Assembly (NCBI RefSeq): GCF_036785885.1
Contig: NC_092326.1
Coordinates: forward strand, 37,968,287 to 38,032,286
DNA length: 64,000 nt
DNA from: Coffea arabica
Taxonomy: Eukaryota > Streptophyta > Magnoliopsida > Gentianales > Rubiaceae
Direction: 5' to 3'
The position numbers and the translations under genes were made by a program. The notes beneath the pieces are model-generated. The model saw only the letters and a program-made list of their open reading frames with translations. It did not search any database and was not told the DNA's origin. Numbering within the stretch: position 1 is the stretch's first letter; every line of letters starts with the position of its first letter. This document shows, piece after piece, positions 45,913-58,441 of the stretch.

Positions 45913-47426
45913 GCCGCCCCCCAAAAGCTTCTACCCGCTGCCTCTCGTTCGTGAGTAGCACCACTACCTCGTCGCCGTTCCTCTCACTTGGGCTACCACC
46001 ACAGAGCTCCCTCGCGTGCCCCTCTCTCTTCTCGAACCACCAGCCATGACTCACTCCACGCGACTGTCGCCCGCAACTGCCAACACCACTACCCGAGACT
46101 CATCGATGCCGCCATCCAACGTTGCGCGTGCCGAGCCAACCAGCAGTGCGCCACCGCACTTTCCCCCTCTCGCAGTTCTCTTCTTCCTCGATCGCGTCAC
46201 ACACGGGACCCACCGTGGTCACCCACAGCCTCTAACTTGCCGCGGGAGCCTTTTACCACCAGGACGCCATCCGCACCCCGTGGGCAGTCCTACTCCCCCT
46301 CACGCGTGGCGTCAACCACACTCCACCAGCTCTCACCATCTGTCTAAGTTTGACAGGTGGAAGTATTGTATTTTCCCTATCGTTAATTAATCCTCTGAGA
46401 CATCAATCTCTAAAATATCGTTCGTTAATTGTTGCTACCCTTTTCTTACTTGGTTGCCCTGTACTGCACTGGTGGGGTTGATTTGTTTGATTTCCCATCT
46501 GTTATTTGGGAATTATTTAGGAGTTATGTGCAAACTGATTGCCATTTTGGTTTTCTCTAAATGCTGGTATTGTTTGGAATTTCGCAGTAGGTTGGATTGA
46601 CTGGTTGGTTTGTTGATTACCTATGCGTGCTCCAGTGGTACTGGTTGTGGTAGTTTTCATATAATTTATTACTCCTCTGTGATTGGTTACCTAATTGACC
46701 GCTGGGTATCTGTGACTGAGTTGTTCTTGTCCAATTAGAAAATTTGTTAAGATTTTGGGTGGACAGAATTTTGCATTCGCTGGTTGAATTGGGTCCTGTG
46801 ACACTTGAATTGGGTTGCATTTGCTGGTTGAATAAGATGTCTCAGAACTTGAGTGCATACTTCCACCATATCGGTTTCCCTCCACCGTTCCCGCCTACTC
46901 CTTAGCCATTCGAGAGGGAAGTTTCATTGTTCTCTTCGCTTTAATTACTTTATTACCTCCATTGAGGACAATGTAGGATTTAGGTGTGGAAGGGAGCAGT
47001 TATGGTACTAGTTTCTCTAGTTTTTAGTTTTCAGATGTTCTTCTTTTATTTTTAGTTTGTTATTTGTCTAGTCTTCACTTACTTTCTTTTTTAATGAATA
47101 CCAAAGTTTGATGTTAGATTGCTGACTCTATTTCTGCTATTGCCAAATTTTAATAATAAAAGTGTATTAAGTTAATGTGGTTGAATCCAAAAACATCTCT
47201 TTGGTGAATATCGGTGATTGTTTGACTCTTATAACTTTTGGTTAACTTTTCTAAGTATAGGAAATGATTGTTGGCATTTTCATGTGAATTGGTTCAATTA
47301 TTAACTTTAGTTCTCCATGCTTGACGAGATAAGGCTAGCTGCTGCTATTTTTGTTTTTCCGTTGTGTTATTTTGAACTATTGTGTTATCTGGCTGCGAAT
47401 AAAAGTTGACTGTACTCCACTATTCG

Positions 47427-47578
47427 TTACTACCGAGTAACCGGAGATTTTCACCGAAAGTGTCAATTCTCGTATCAAAAAATAGTAATTGCTATGAGTA
47501 CGTGATCACATGGCGATAAGACCTGAGTAACCGGGTTCTTTTATCTAACAAATGTCGGAGTTCGCGTCAAAAGACTCC
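47427..47578 (+). other. Conserved hairpin-forming motif pair near the element's 3' end
   Basis: Two copies of a motif with 'gagtaaccgg' followed by 'cg(c/t)(g/a)tcaaaa' occur in tandem. The first is enclosed by TTACTA (47427-47432) and TAGTAA (47483-47488). In the second, GGAGT (47557-47561) pairs with ACTCC (47574-47578) around the 'tcgcgtcaaa' loop. The related element has the same layout at 12515-12577 and 12647-12666. There is no open frame through it. Confidence 0.5.
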
Positions 47579-49371
47579 AATGGCTATAGACTAAGTTTTT
47601 TATTACTTTTGAAAAAAAAAAGAAAAAAAGGAGAAAAGAAGGAAAAATAGAAAAATAAACATGATAGAAAGATGAAGGTTGGATATGTGATAAAAGTCAG
47701 CTTGCCGATTTGTGAATTTAATGTTGAGATTTTAGTTAATAGTTGGACCATTTGCTGAAAATATTGTGCGCCATTCCTTTTTCTTAGGTTAGTTTGCCTT
47801 AAATTGCAAGAGTTTGTGGTTTCGAAACTCACTGGGATGATGTTTCTCGGATTTTGATCACTGATACTTGATATATGGTTTTCTCTTAGTATCTTGGTAA
47901 TATGGTAGATGGAGCAATTACCATTGTCAAATATTGATGCTTGTTTGCTTTTCTCATGCTTGAGGACAAGCATGGTTTAAGTGTAAGGGGAATTGATAGG
48001 TTGCAATTTTATCATTTATTTTATTATTAATTTTCCCTATTACCTAACCTGATATGGATTAATTGTTAGATTCTACTCACTTTTGAAAATTTACATTTAT
48101 TACAGGGAGTAGAACGAAAATACCATAACAAGTGCCAATTTGACAGTCATCAGGAAAGAGTTCAAGTAGCAGGCGTCCAGGGACATTTTTGGAATATCAA
48201 GACGCGACCCCTTTTCGGTAATTTGCGGAAGACAACATTGCAAAAAAGGAGGGCTGGAGTATTCTTCTTCCGGTGGTCGCAAACGCCGCACAGTAGCAGG
48301 AGAAACTAGATATTAGATAGCTTTCCTTTGACTTTTCTTGGGTAGTTTTTCTGTCTTCATATGGTAGGACCTATAGCTTAGCTTTTCTTTTGACTTTTCC
48401 TCTTTTCGTCTTATTGTGCTTTTGCTTCCATCGGATGTGAAGACAAAGAAAAGCAATTGAGCATTCTTTGTAATATTGACTTTCTTTTTGTTGCCAAACC
48501 GAATTGAATTTTTTCAATTTCGGAGTCAATGGCCGCTATGGTTGCTTCGATTTCCTGTGTGCTTTATTTGTTAAAGATAAATTAAATTCCTTTTTCTAGT
48601 CAAGGAACAACGGAGGTTTTGGTTCGCCTAAAAATTGTGAGATCGATTTAATTTTATCTTTTTTTTATTTATTGATATTTGCATATTTTCTGATTACAGT
48701 GTTTATAGTTATTCAATTAATTGATTGTCTTGGATCCGAATAATTAGTTAATTTAATAACCTATTGTCAATGGAGGCATTAAATTTGTAATTGTTTAATT
48801 ACTTTAAAATAGTGACAACTGGCATAATTAGACATGTATCAGGAGAATACACGGGCTAATTTAAAATAACCCTGGTAGTGCGTTATTTGGTTAGAATAGG
48901 GTTCCTCTAATACGTAAGGCAGTTGGGGAATTAAATCTTACGGGCGTACCTAAGATTATTTCTCAATTAGAGTAGTGGTTAACGGGCGTACCTTAATCAC
49001 CGACACAGTAAGGAGGGGTTGACTGTTATCGCTTGTTTAGCAATTATAATCTATTTATTGGTAAATAATTGAAATTGGCTTTGCATCGATGAACAATTAG
49101 GTGAACCATTGCTGAAGTTATTTCTTGGCTAGATTCTTAATTATCACTCATTTGATTTTAGTAATTTGTTATTTAATTTTTAGTAGTTTCTTGGATTTTA
49201 TTTGCATTTATTTGATTGTCACCTTCTACACAAAATACCCCCTGGTTATTTTGAATTTGAAAAGAAACAGTTATACTCAATCCCCTATGGATTCGACTCT
49301 GCATACCACTATCTACAAAAATTAACTTTAGTTGATCAAGTTTTGTTATTGCACAGGCCCGACACCTGTCA

Positions 49372-50396
49372 ATAGGCTAGGAACCTTTCAAGATACGGTT
49401 CATCTAGCAGTACGATTGATTTGAAATCCAAATAAAGAAAATTTCTTGCCGAACAGTATTGGATGCTGATTTGGGCTTCATTTGGATGGACAGAAAAGGG
49501 TAGAAAAAGATAGGTTCTTGAAAGAAAGTCTTATCATTTCGTTTCTTTGGGAGTTATAATAAGGATAGAAAAGAAATGAAATGAATGGATAAAAACTCCT
49601 CTCATTGGTGAAAATTTTTTTGCCCAAAATTGGAAAAAAAAAAAGGACGGAAACTTTGTGGGCACTAAAGCTTATTTTCAATATGACAATTTTATACTTT
49701 AAAAGTTGATACAAAAATTTATTATTCCCAATGTGTCCTAAAGCTGATGATAAAGGCATCGATGCAAAGCTCTTCTCAGTCCTATACTTTCAACTCATAA
49801 CAAAAAAACAATTGGAGGGTTAATGGGAGCTCTTCTTAGTCCTATACTTTCATCAATAATTTTGTCTTTTTTGTGTATATTAGTTAGAATTGTTTAGAAA
49901 GAATCATAATAAAATTGATGTTAAGTGGCCTAAAAATACAATACTTAGTTAATGTATATTTTCTTTTTGTTTTGTCATTTTTCTTTCTTTAAACATATTA
50001 TTAATCAAAAATCAAAGAGTGTTTGAGAGAGTTTAAAATGGGAAAACTTAGATTGCAAAAGTGTGAAAAAGTCCTGCATTCCACTCAAAAGATGAGAAGA
50101 GAAAAAAACTCCCATTTCATTACAAAAGCATATTTGCAAATTGCTTCCCACCCATGTGCCCATTAAAAAAGAAATGGAAGGGATAAATTTCTCTAGGTTG
50201 AGACAAAGCAAGGCAGTCAGGTTAATCTGCGAATTATTAGAGGATGACCGCAATCAATATCTACAAATAAACATTATCTCTCCATCCCACCCTCAAATCT
50301 AGAGATTTGAGTGGCAGAAATGATGTCAAAGACAAAGAGGCAAATGCTTTCACATATATCAATTGGCTGTTAATAATGCACAAGCAGAACTATTAC
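49372..50396. other. Intergenic stretch, nothing recognised
   Basis: AT-rich sequence between the LTR element and the CCT3 relic. I looked for the next CCT3 exon (encoding IVVTNDGNAIL in plants) on the minus strand and did not find it. Short minus-strand frames (49478-49759, 50005-50253) have no domain. Confidence 0.5.
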
Positions 50397-51675
50397 CTCC
50401 AGTGCATCAAGAAGCATCTTCAACATAGATCGAGGACCCAAAGTGGTGCGAATAATGTCTGCAACAGCCGGGGAGTATAGATGAACAATGCAATTAAGAC
50501 AAGTATGCCAACCTTCAGTACATAGAATTTTGTATCCACGGAAAGAAATGTAGAAATGGTTGAATGGGACCCATAGCTTAAATGCATGTCAGATTACTTC
50601 CATGTCAACCAACAGAAAAAGTTCCATACCATAACTATGACATCCAGTGAAACATACAGCTACATGCGAATAGTTTTTTCAAATCTTTTTGATATTTCAA
50701 TAGTATATCTTTAAGACCTCAAATCATCACTTCCAAAAAGATCCAAACATAGCCTTAGTCAACCACATTCAGTATTGTGCCTAACCACCTTAACTTCTAA
50801 AACTTCAAATGACAAAAGCAGAGGAAACACAAATAACATTTTCAAATACCCATTCCGAACAACATCCAAATTCAACAATTCACCATAATCCGAAAAATCT
50901 CTTCTTGATGCCACTATGTTGACCAAATCTAAGTTTTCAATTGACTCTTAATATCAACAAAGTTTCTTTTCAGTTCCCCCAACAAATTTAGTTACCTCAC
51001 CACCTATACAAAGACATTCGAATAATAAAGGCAACAACTATTTCAATCAATGCCAATCACATGTATGACTCTACTAAAACAAAAAATAATAATAAAGTAT
51101 TATTTGTCTATCTTAAAAAAAAATCCAAATGCAATCACTTCATACCTTAGATGCTTGGATGTTAGCATAGTGCACCTTATTTCCGGACTCTCGTCTCAAA
51201 GTATCCTCTGCTCAATCACAAACAAACAATTTATTAAGAACCAAGATTGAAAACAAAAAAATAACAGACTGAGCTATGTGGTATTTCCAAATCTAATACC
51301 AGGAATTGATAAATCAACTCGATAACAATTAATCAATTGAAGAGATAAGTTGTGAATTTGACTCAGAAAGCTATAACTGATGTATGAATTAAGAGTTACA
51401 GAAAGGGCGGGAAAGGCTAAGAGGATGAACAAGGGTGAAGGAATTTGGGGGAAAGAAACAGAAAGAGCTCAGCCCAATCTCTGTTGAAATTACATGAAAA
51501 ATGCTTGCCTATTACATTCACTCTATCCTATATATAGACTACCAGCTGATAACCAACTTCATATCTTCTAATTGGCATGACCAAGTGGCCGAGAGGCCAT
51601 TGCAGCCAATTTGAAAGTTTGTTATTCGAGCTTCAATATCTTCTTGTGCGTTTGTTGCAGAATCATCTTCTAGCT

Positions 51676-51701
51676 AAGGCGTGGTTTCAAAACCACGCCT
51701 T
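51676..51701. repeat. Near-perfect palindrome in the chromovirus 3' LTR
   Basis: The arms 'aaggcgtggttt' and 'aaaccacgcctt' are perfectly complementary with a 2-nt loop. The matching site in the 5' LTR (about 56804-56830) has changes in the centre but keeps the outer arms. It could form a hairpin in the element RNA. Confidence 0.8.
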
Positions 51702-51788
51702 CATTTGTTTCTTCTACCTATTTCACGCCTTTCCTCCTTTTGTCTTCACACCTTCAATTTGACTTTATGACAATAGCTTCCCCTGCAA

Positions 51789-54700
51789 TTAAATCTTGTC
51801 CTTAGATTGGAATTCTAAAAATTTGAGTTCTATCTCTTCTGCATCTTCCCACGTTGCTTCGGCAGGAGAGGCTCCCCACCATTATACTAGCCATTGGACT
51901 GCTGCTGCATTCTTCTTCTTAACAATCCTACAATCCAGCACTGCCATTGGCTCTACCCTTAAGTGACCCTTCTCATTTGTTTCTGGCAGTTGTAACATTG
52001 GAACCCCCTTCTGTCCTATCTTCCTTTTGAGCAGGGAAACATGAAAGACTGGGTGCATTTTTTATGAAGTTGGGAGCTAAAGTTTGTAGGCCACATTTCC
52101 TATCTTCTGAATTACTTGATAAGGCCCAAAGTACCTTGATGATAGTTTAGTGCTACTTCTCATTTCCACAGAGTTTTGCCTGTAAGGTTGCAGCCTAAGA
52201 TACACCCAATCTCCAACCTCAAATTCCCTCTCAGTCCTCCTTCTATCTACATAGACCTTCATTCTGTTTTTGGCCTCCTCTAGGTTCTTCTTAAGCAATC
52301 CTTCCATTCTCTCTTTTTCTTGTAAGTGATCTGCCACCGTGGCCACCTTAGAGTGTGAATATACACCTAAAGCTAGCTGTGGTGGCTTCATTCCATACAA
52401 TGCTTCAAAGGAGCTCATCTGTATGACAGTGTGATAAGTGGTGTTATACCACCATTCTGCCATTGATAGCCAGGCATTCCATCTCTTAGGTTCTTGATGT
52501 GTCATGCATCGTAGATATATTTCAAGTACCTGATTCACCCTCTCAGATTGACCATCTGTCTGAGGGTGATAGGCAGTATTTAAGCATAGTTCAGTCCCCA
52601 TTAGTGAGAATAATTCTGTCCAGAATTGACTGGTAAATACCTTATCTCTGTCTGACAGCATGCTCAGTGGCATTCCATGTAGTCTGCAAACTTGGTCCAG
52701 GAAGACTCTGGCCACGATTGGAGCATCAAAAGGATGAGTTAGGCTGGTGAAATGAGCATACTTAGTGAACCTGTCCACTGTGACCATGATAGCGTCTTTT
52801 CTTTCTGAAGTAGGCAACCCCTCAATTAAGTCCATGGTGACATGACTCCAGGAGTACTGTGATGTGGGTAGTGGTTGCAGGAGACCAGGATGAGCAACAT
52901 GCTCATCCTTGCATCTCCTATAGGTGTTACACTGCAGTACTGTATCCTTGACTTCCTTATACATCCCTGGCCAGTGAAAGAACTACTTGGCTCTTAGGTG
53001 GCTAGCTTGTACACCAGAGTGGCCTCCTAGCTGTGAGTCATGGATGGCAGTGATGATTTTCCTCCTAATTTGCCCTTCTTTTCCAACTACCACTCTTCCC
53101 TTGTATTGGACTATCCCATTTTGATAGGAGTAGTTCTGTAGGAAACTTGGTGTGAGAATCAGACTCTTGATCATCTCCTAAACTTCTTCATCTCCTTGGT
53201 AGCTTTCCTCCACCTCCTTGACCCACTCAGGAATGACACATGTCGTTTCTGCAATCTCCCCTTCCTCCTTGCTGCTTCTCCTGGATAGTACATCTGCAAC
53301 AACATTCTCCCTACCTTTCTTGTTTTGAATTTCATAGCTTAACCCCAACAACTTAGTGAGCCACTTCTATTGGAGTGGAGTTGTGGCCCTTTGTTCAAGC
53401 AAATACTTGAGGCTTTGGTGATCTGTTATGATTATGAAGTGATGACCTTCCAAATAATGTCTCCACTTGGTAACTGCAATGACCAGTGCCAAAAGCTCCT
53501 TCTCATAGATGGACAGCCCCAAATTCTTTGTTCCCAAGCTCTGACTTAAATAAGCAATAGGCCTCCTTTCTTGCATAAGCACAACTCCTATCCCTCCATA
53601 GCATGCATTAGTTTCTATGATGAAAGTCTTGTTGAAATCTGACAAGGCTAGCACAGGTGTGCTGCACATAGCCATCTTAAGCCTCTGGAATACCTCTTCA
53701 GCCTCCTCAGTCCATCGAAATCCCCCATTCTTCAGCAATGTTGTTAGAAGTTTGGCTATGGAACCATAACCTCTCACAAATTTTCTGTAGTAGCTTATCA
53801 ATCCTAGGAACCTCTTTAGTTGCTTCACATTTCCAGGCTTTGGCCAGTCCATCATCCCTTCAATTTTCTTAAGATCTGCCTACACTCCTTCAGCAGAGAT
53901 TATGTGGCCTAAGTACTCAATTTGAGTCTGTGCAAAGCAGCACTTGCTCTGTTTTGCAAACAGTTGGTGTTGTCTCAATAGGTCCAAAACTACTGCTACA
54001 TGTTGGAGATGAGCTTCCAATGTGGGGCTGTACACCAAGATGTCATCAAAGAGCACTATCACATATTTTCTCAATTGCTCCTTGAAAACTTGGTTCATTA
54101 AGCTCTGAAATGTAGCAGGGGCATTAGTTAGTCCAAATGGCATCACCTTGAATTCGTACAGTCCCTGATGAGTCCTGAATGCAGTCTTGTGTATGTCCTC
54201 CATTTTGACCATAATCTGATGGTAACCTGCCCTTAGATCAATTTTAGTGAAATACTTGGATCCATGTAACTCATCAATCAGTTCATCAATCAGAGGCATT
54301 GGAAATTTATCCTTCACTGTGAGCTCATTGAGTTGCCTGTAGTCCACACAGAACCTCCAGCTTCCATCCTTCTTTTTGACTAACAAGACAGGAGAGGCAA
54401 AGGAGCTATTGCTAGGCTGTATAATTCCCATTTGTATCATCTCCCTTACCAACCTCTCTATTTCTGACTTCTGCACATAAGGGCATCTGTAGGGCCTGAT
54501 CTGGAATGGTCTGGCACCTTCCTTGAGTGGTATCCCATGGTCATGGCTCCTAGGAGGAAGTAGACCCTGTGGTTCAGCAAATATATCTTGGTACTGATTC
54601 AGCATCTCTTTCACTCCTGTTGGCATCTCTTCCTGTCCTTCCTGTCCCTCCTCCACTATGGTGAGAAATGCAGTGACTCCATATTCTTGCTTCCTTCTCC

Positions 54701-56350
54701 ACTTGGCCAACTTGCTCCCTTTAATGGCTGTCAGCTTTAGCTTATTAGATTCACCCTTCAGCTCCACTTCCTCATTCCCTTTGGAGAACTTCATGCTCAG
54801 CTGGTTGAAGTCAAATTCGATGGGACTATATCTGGCTAGCCAATCCACCCCCAGTACCATATCACAGCTCCCTAGCTGCAAAGTGTTGAAGTTGTGCTGA
54901 AACTCATGTCCCGAAACCTTCCAATTCAGGAGTCTGCTAAGTTGTCTAGACTCCAGCTTCTTCCCATTGGCCACTCTAACTGTCAGGGGGGCTCTTGCCA
55001 CTGGCAGTTGTAGGTGAGAAGCCAACCTTTCATCTAGAAAAAAATGGGTGCTGCCACTGTCAACCAGAATTAGGAGTTCCCTTCCAGCAAGTGCCCCTTT
55101 CAATTTAAAGGTAATGTGTCCATTTCCCTCAGATAATGTGCGAATTGAAACCTCTATCCTCTCGTTACTGATTCCTCCCTCAATAAAATCACAGAACTCT
55201 TCTCCTTCATCCACTCCCCCATCAATTACTTCAATCAGCTTAGTGAGCTCATCCTCCAAGATATACTGAATCTGATCTTGCTTGCAGATGTGGCCTAAAG
55301 TGTAAGGTTTTGCACACTTGTAACATAGTCCCTTCTCTCTCCTGTAGTTGAATTTTGTGGGAGAGATTTTCCTGAATTGGTCTGCTGTGGTTCCCCCTAC
55401 CCTGTGCCCCCTGTGGTCACTATCCCTGAGTACTTTAGAACCTTCATTGTGCCATTTGTTCCTCAGTTGTGGGACAGGATTTAGCCTACTGTTCCCCATG
55501 GAATTGGGATTGAATAGAGCTCCGTGGGGTAACGTCCTTTGTGCCCTCCTTATAACTTCTAAGTTCTTCTCTTGCAGCTTAGCAGCTTCTATAGTATCTG
55601 CTAGAGTGTGAGGTCTAGCCATTCTCACCATGTTTACAATCTCACCCTTCAAGCCACTCAAAAAACAAGATTTATAATAAGAATCGGGTTGATTAGGTAG
55701 TAGAGGCATTACCAGGGATTTTAGCAGTTCAAATTTTTCCAGGTAATCAGTCACACTCCCTGTCTGTGTCAGCTTATTGAACTCTTTTATGGTCTCTTCT
55801 GGTGTTCCTCCTCCAAATCTCTCGCATATTGCCATGGACAACTCCTCCCATGGAACTTCAGTTTTCCCATGGTACATTCCATGGAACCATATGTCCGCCT
55901 TCCCTTTGAGATGCAGTTGAGCCGGATCAGATTTTATCTCCTCTTCTACTCCCTGGATCTGAAAGTACTTGTTAGCTCTCCTGACCCATTCCCTAGGATT
56001 CTCTCCATCAAACACAAGGAAGTCAAGTTTTGGCAACCTGTTCCCTCCTCTACCTTCTGCTTTCTCAGGTTTTTTGCAGACCAGATCCAATTTCTGATAT
56101 CCTCCTGAGCTATTTCCTTCTTTTCCCTTTTCCTTGTCAGTCAATTTGGCCATCATCTGCGCCATCATATTCATCATGCTCTCATACTTCTGATCCAAGT
56201 TTTTAATAGTTTTTTCAGTACTCTCTTGCCTCTACTCCATGGCTCTCATGGCTTGCTCCAGTCCATCATTCTTATTGGCAAATATCCTCATTACACTCTC
56301 TAGTTCAGTCAGGTCCTTCCTCATCATCTCCTCCTATGTTTTAGTCATCC
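51789..56350 (-). pseudogene. Chromovirus gag-pol polyprotein, one frame with multiple stop codons
   Basis: A single frame covers the whole interval with no frameshift seen. Gag has a CYKCAKPYTLGHIC zinc knuckle; protease has LVDSGSTHFF; reverse transcriptase has KIDLRAGYHQ and LFDDILVY; RNase H, integrase ([13 protein letters not shown]) and a C-terminal chromodomain (about 51789-51930, with TWEDAEEI) follow. Stops interrupt it: TAG at 56334, 56232, 53880, 53367, 53178, 52983 and 52077, and TAA at 52062 and 51882 (lowest coordinates given). RNase H shows ETNA where the family normally has a catalytic Asp, and the integrase zinc finger has Tyr where a Cys is usual. It is inactive. Confidence 0.88.
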
Positions 56351-57115
56351 CTAATGGCTCGTAGATAGCTCTGATACCACTGTAATGGTACCAGACTGAG
56401 CTATGTGGAATTTCCAAATCTAATAACAGGAATTGATAAATCAACTCAATAACAATTAATCAATTGAAGAGATAAGTTGTGAATTTGACTCAGAAAGCTA
56501 TAACTGATGTATGAATTAAGAGTTACAGAAAGGGCGGGAAAGGCTAAGAGGATGAACAAGGGTGAAGGAATTTGAGGGGAAGAAACAAAAAGAGGCTCGG
56601 CCCCAATCTTTGTTGAAATTACACGAAAAATGCTTGCTTATTACATTCACTCTATCCTATATATAGACTACCAGCTGATTACCAACTTCATATCTTCTAA
56701 TTGGCGTGACCAAGTGGCTGAGAGGCCGTTGCAGCCAATTTGAAAGTTTGTTATTCGAGCTTCAGTATCTTCTTGTGCGTTTGTTGTAGAATCATCTTCT
56801 AGCTAAGGCGTGGTCTTGAAACCACGCCTTCATTTGTTTCTTCTACCTATTTCACGCCTTTTCTTCTTTTGTCTTCACGCCTTCAATTTGACTTTATGAC
56901 AAACTAAGTATGAAAATGCATTTCTCTACTCTTCAACTCAACCCTACTTTACCTAAACATCGTCTGCTACCAAAGATCAAAACTTGTTTCTCATAAATCG
57001 TAAAATCTAGGGGGCTAAAACAGAAATAGAAGAACTCAAAAAACTGCAAAACAAGGAATAAAAAACTAAAAATGAAGTAAAATTGCTTATTGAGGACTAA
57101 AACTGGGGTGTGCAT

Positions 57116-57929
57116 TTTTCTGGTTCAATCGACAGAGAAATAGAGAGGATTTGCTGTGTGAGAGTGAGGGAAGTTTTTGGAGGGCTCTGCTGCTTTTTTA
57201 CGATTTGAGCGAGACAAGTGTTAAGTAATTTGAATCGGGCTGGTGGAATGGAAAACCCTGGAAGGGTTTGGGCAAATTGACCCTGTCACTTCTTGTTGCG
57301 AATGTCCAATTGTATCATGCCACGTCCCAGTAGGGGTCCCATTGAGTTTGCAGCACCTTAAACATGTCAGTTTTCTTTTCTTCTCGCCCTCTTTTTGTTA
57401 TGGTGGTTAATTAAACACGGGGTGTTTCTTTTATAGTAGTAATAGGTAATAGAGCATTAAAATTACAAACAAAAAAAGAAATTTAAAAAATATATCTGTT
57501 AAATGCAACTGAACATTATGAAATCAAAAAATCAGAATAATTTTTCTATTTTTTTGGAGTTAAATGTTTCATACCTAATGAAAATCTTCATCAGGCACGC
57601 AACTGTCCAGCTTGTTGGAAGAAAGTTCTTTATCTGAATCTAATCGAAGACATTGTAAGATGACACGTGTAATTCACTCAATATTGTATCGGTAAATGAT
57701 ACAAAATTGATAAATGCAAAAATAGGCAACAGTTTATAAAAATTCATTTTATTTAATTCTCACTATTTCCTTATTTTGATTCTTTTAACTGTTTTTGTTT
57801 TCACTACATGCATGTCTTAAAAGGGTCTTTAACTTTTTATTACGTTATTGTTCTAGTATTGGTTAAGTTATTTTTTTATTTCATCTTTTTTCCATATTGT
57901 CCATAATCGAATGATAGATTTCCCATATT
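57116..57929. other. 5' flank of the CCT3 relic, then unrecognised sequence
   Basis: Positions 57116-57390 are less AT-rich and presumably held the CCT3 leader and promoter. From 57391 to 57929 the sequence is AT-rich with nothing recognised. Confidence 0.4.
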
Positions 57930-58347
57930 AGGCCCTGTTTGCGTTGTGATACTTTTGGTAAAAAAAAGACCTTTTAGGTACTAAGAATACTTTTAAATTG
58001 TTTGATAAACATCATCCCACAAATTTTGGAATAGAGCTTTTGGTGTTAAAAGTTTTTTTTTTTTTTTTTTTTTGCAAAAGCTCAAATTTGATGCTTTTAG
58101 AGTAGATTTTGTGATTTAAAAAATAAAACATCAAATTTAATCAGCTTAGCCTATATTATGAACCAAACAAAGAGATAACACTTTTAAAAATTATCAAATT
58201 ACACATGATCTATTACAATAAGTACTTATTGAATTATATCTCAAACAATATATTTAAAAATGCTTAAATAGTTGATAAGTATTTTTATTAAAAAGCTCTA
58301 CTGAAAAAGTGCTTTTTAATAAGTTACCACAACCCCAAACGGGCCCT
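57930..58347. mobile_element. ~420-bp MITE, Tourist-like or hAT-like
   Basis: The left end 'ggccctgtttgcgttgtgat' is mirrored at the right by 'taccacaaccccaaacgg' and 'gccc'. The inverted repeat is about 25 bp, with a few mismatches. It includes a T run at about 58047-58071. The target duplication is unclear (TTA on the left, TAA on the right). No open frame. Confidence 0.7.
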
Positions 58348-58441
58348 AAAAGCTATGTGTCATATATTTACATACAATCTCATCCATCATTTTTCTTAGG
58401 CCTTTCATTTCTTTAAATTAAAATTTTATCATAAAATATGG

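Larger units (their letters stand above)
42146..49371 (+). mobile_element. Complete non-autonomous Athila-like LTR retrotransposon (LARD type)
   Basis: Two LTRs of 1379 bp (42146-43524) and 1378 bp (47994-49371) start TGATAGG and end CCTGTCA. The flanking 5-mers 'gtagg' (42141-42145) and 'atagg' (49372-49376) fit a target duplication with one change. Just after the 5' LTR, 'gctgctgtcggggac' resembles the tRNA-Asp-type primer site of Athila/Tat elements, with changes. A polypurine tract ('taaggggaat') precedes the 3' LTR. The 4.47-kb interior has only a damaged gag-like region (43632-45257). No protease, reverse transcriptase or integrase is found, so it must have moved with help from another element. 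The LTRs differ at an appreciable number of positions, so it is not very recent. Confidence 0.85.
51265..56901 (-). mobile_element. Ty3/gypsy chromovirus inserted in CCT3 intron 1
   Basis: The 5' LTR is 56901-56381 (521 bp, starting TGTCATAAAG and ending ACCATTACA on the minus strand). The primer site TGGTATCAGAGC follows immediately and is complementary to initiator Met tRNA. The 3' LTR is 51772-51265; its last ~11 bp do not match the 5' LTR, so its end is eroded and no target duplication can be shown. A polypurine tract ('gcaggggaag') precedes the 3' LTR. By eye the two LTRs differ at roughly 25 of about 510 positions. Protein order gag-PR-RT-RH-IN-chromodomain identifies a chromovirus. Confidence 0.9.
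50397..57115 (-). pseudogene. CCT3: CCT3 (chaperonin TCP-1 subunit gamma) 5' fragment, exons 1-3 only
   Basis: CCT/TRiC is the cytosolic chaperonin that folds actin and tubulin; CCT3 is one of its eight subunits. Minus-strand exons: exon 1 from ATG at 57115 (MHTPVLVL), exon 2 at 51207-51146 (DTLRRESGNKVHYANIQASK), exon 3 at 50468-50397 (AVADIIRTTLGPRSMLKMLL). All match the conserved N-terminus of plant CCT3. Exon 2 has a good acceptor and donor. Damage: the exon 1 donor reads ATAAGC where GTAAGC is expected; the exon 3 acceptor reads CG where AG is expected; and exon 3 ends DALE instead of DAGG, explained by two extra bases. The remaining ~500 residues are not found downstream. Intron 1 holds the chromovirus. 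It cannot make chaperonin. Confidence 0.82.

Noticed and set aside
45754..46390. Overlapping open frames in the pyrimidine and GC-rich part of the LTR element
   Set aside because: Several frames and both strands are open together over low-complexity sequence. No conserved motif.
49372..50396. Remaining CCT3 exons downstream of exon 3
   Set aside because: No minus-strand match to the next conserved CCT3 segment was found here. The sequence left of the LTR element belongs to the receptor-kinase repeats.
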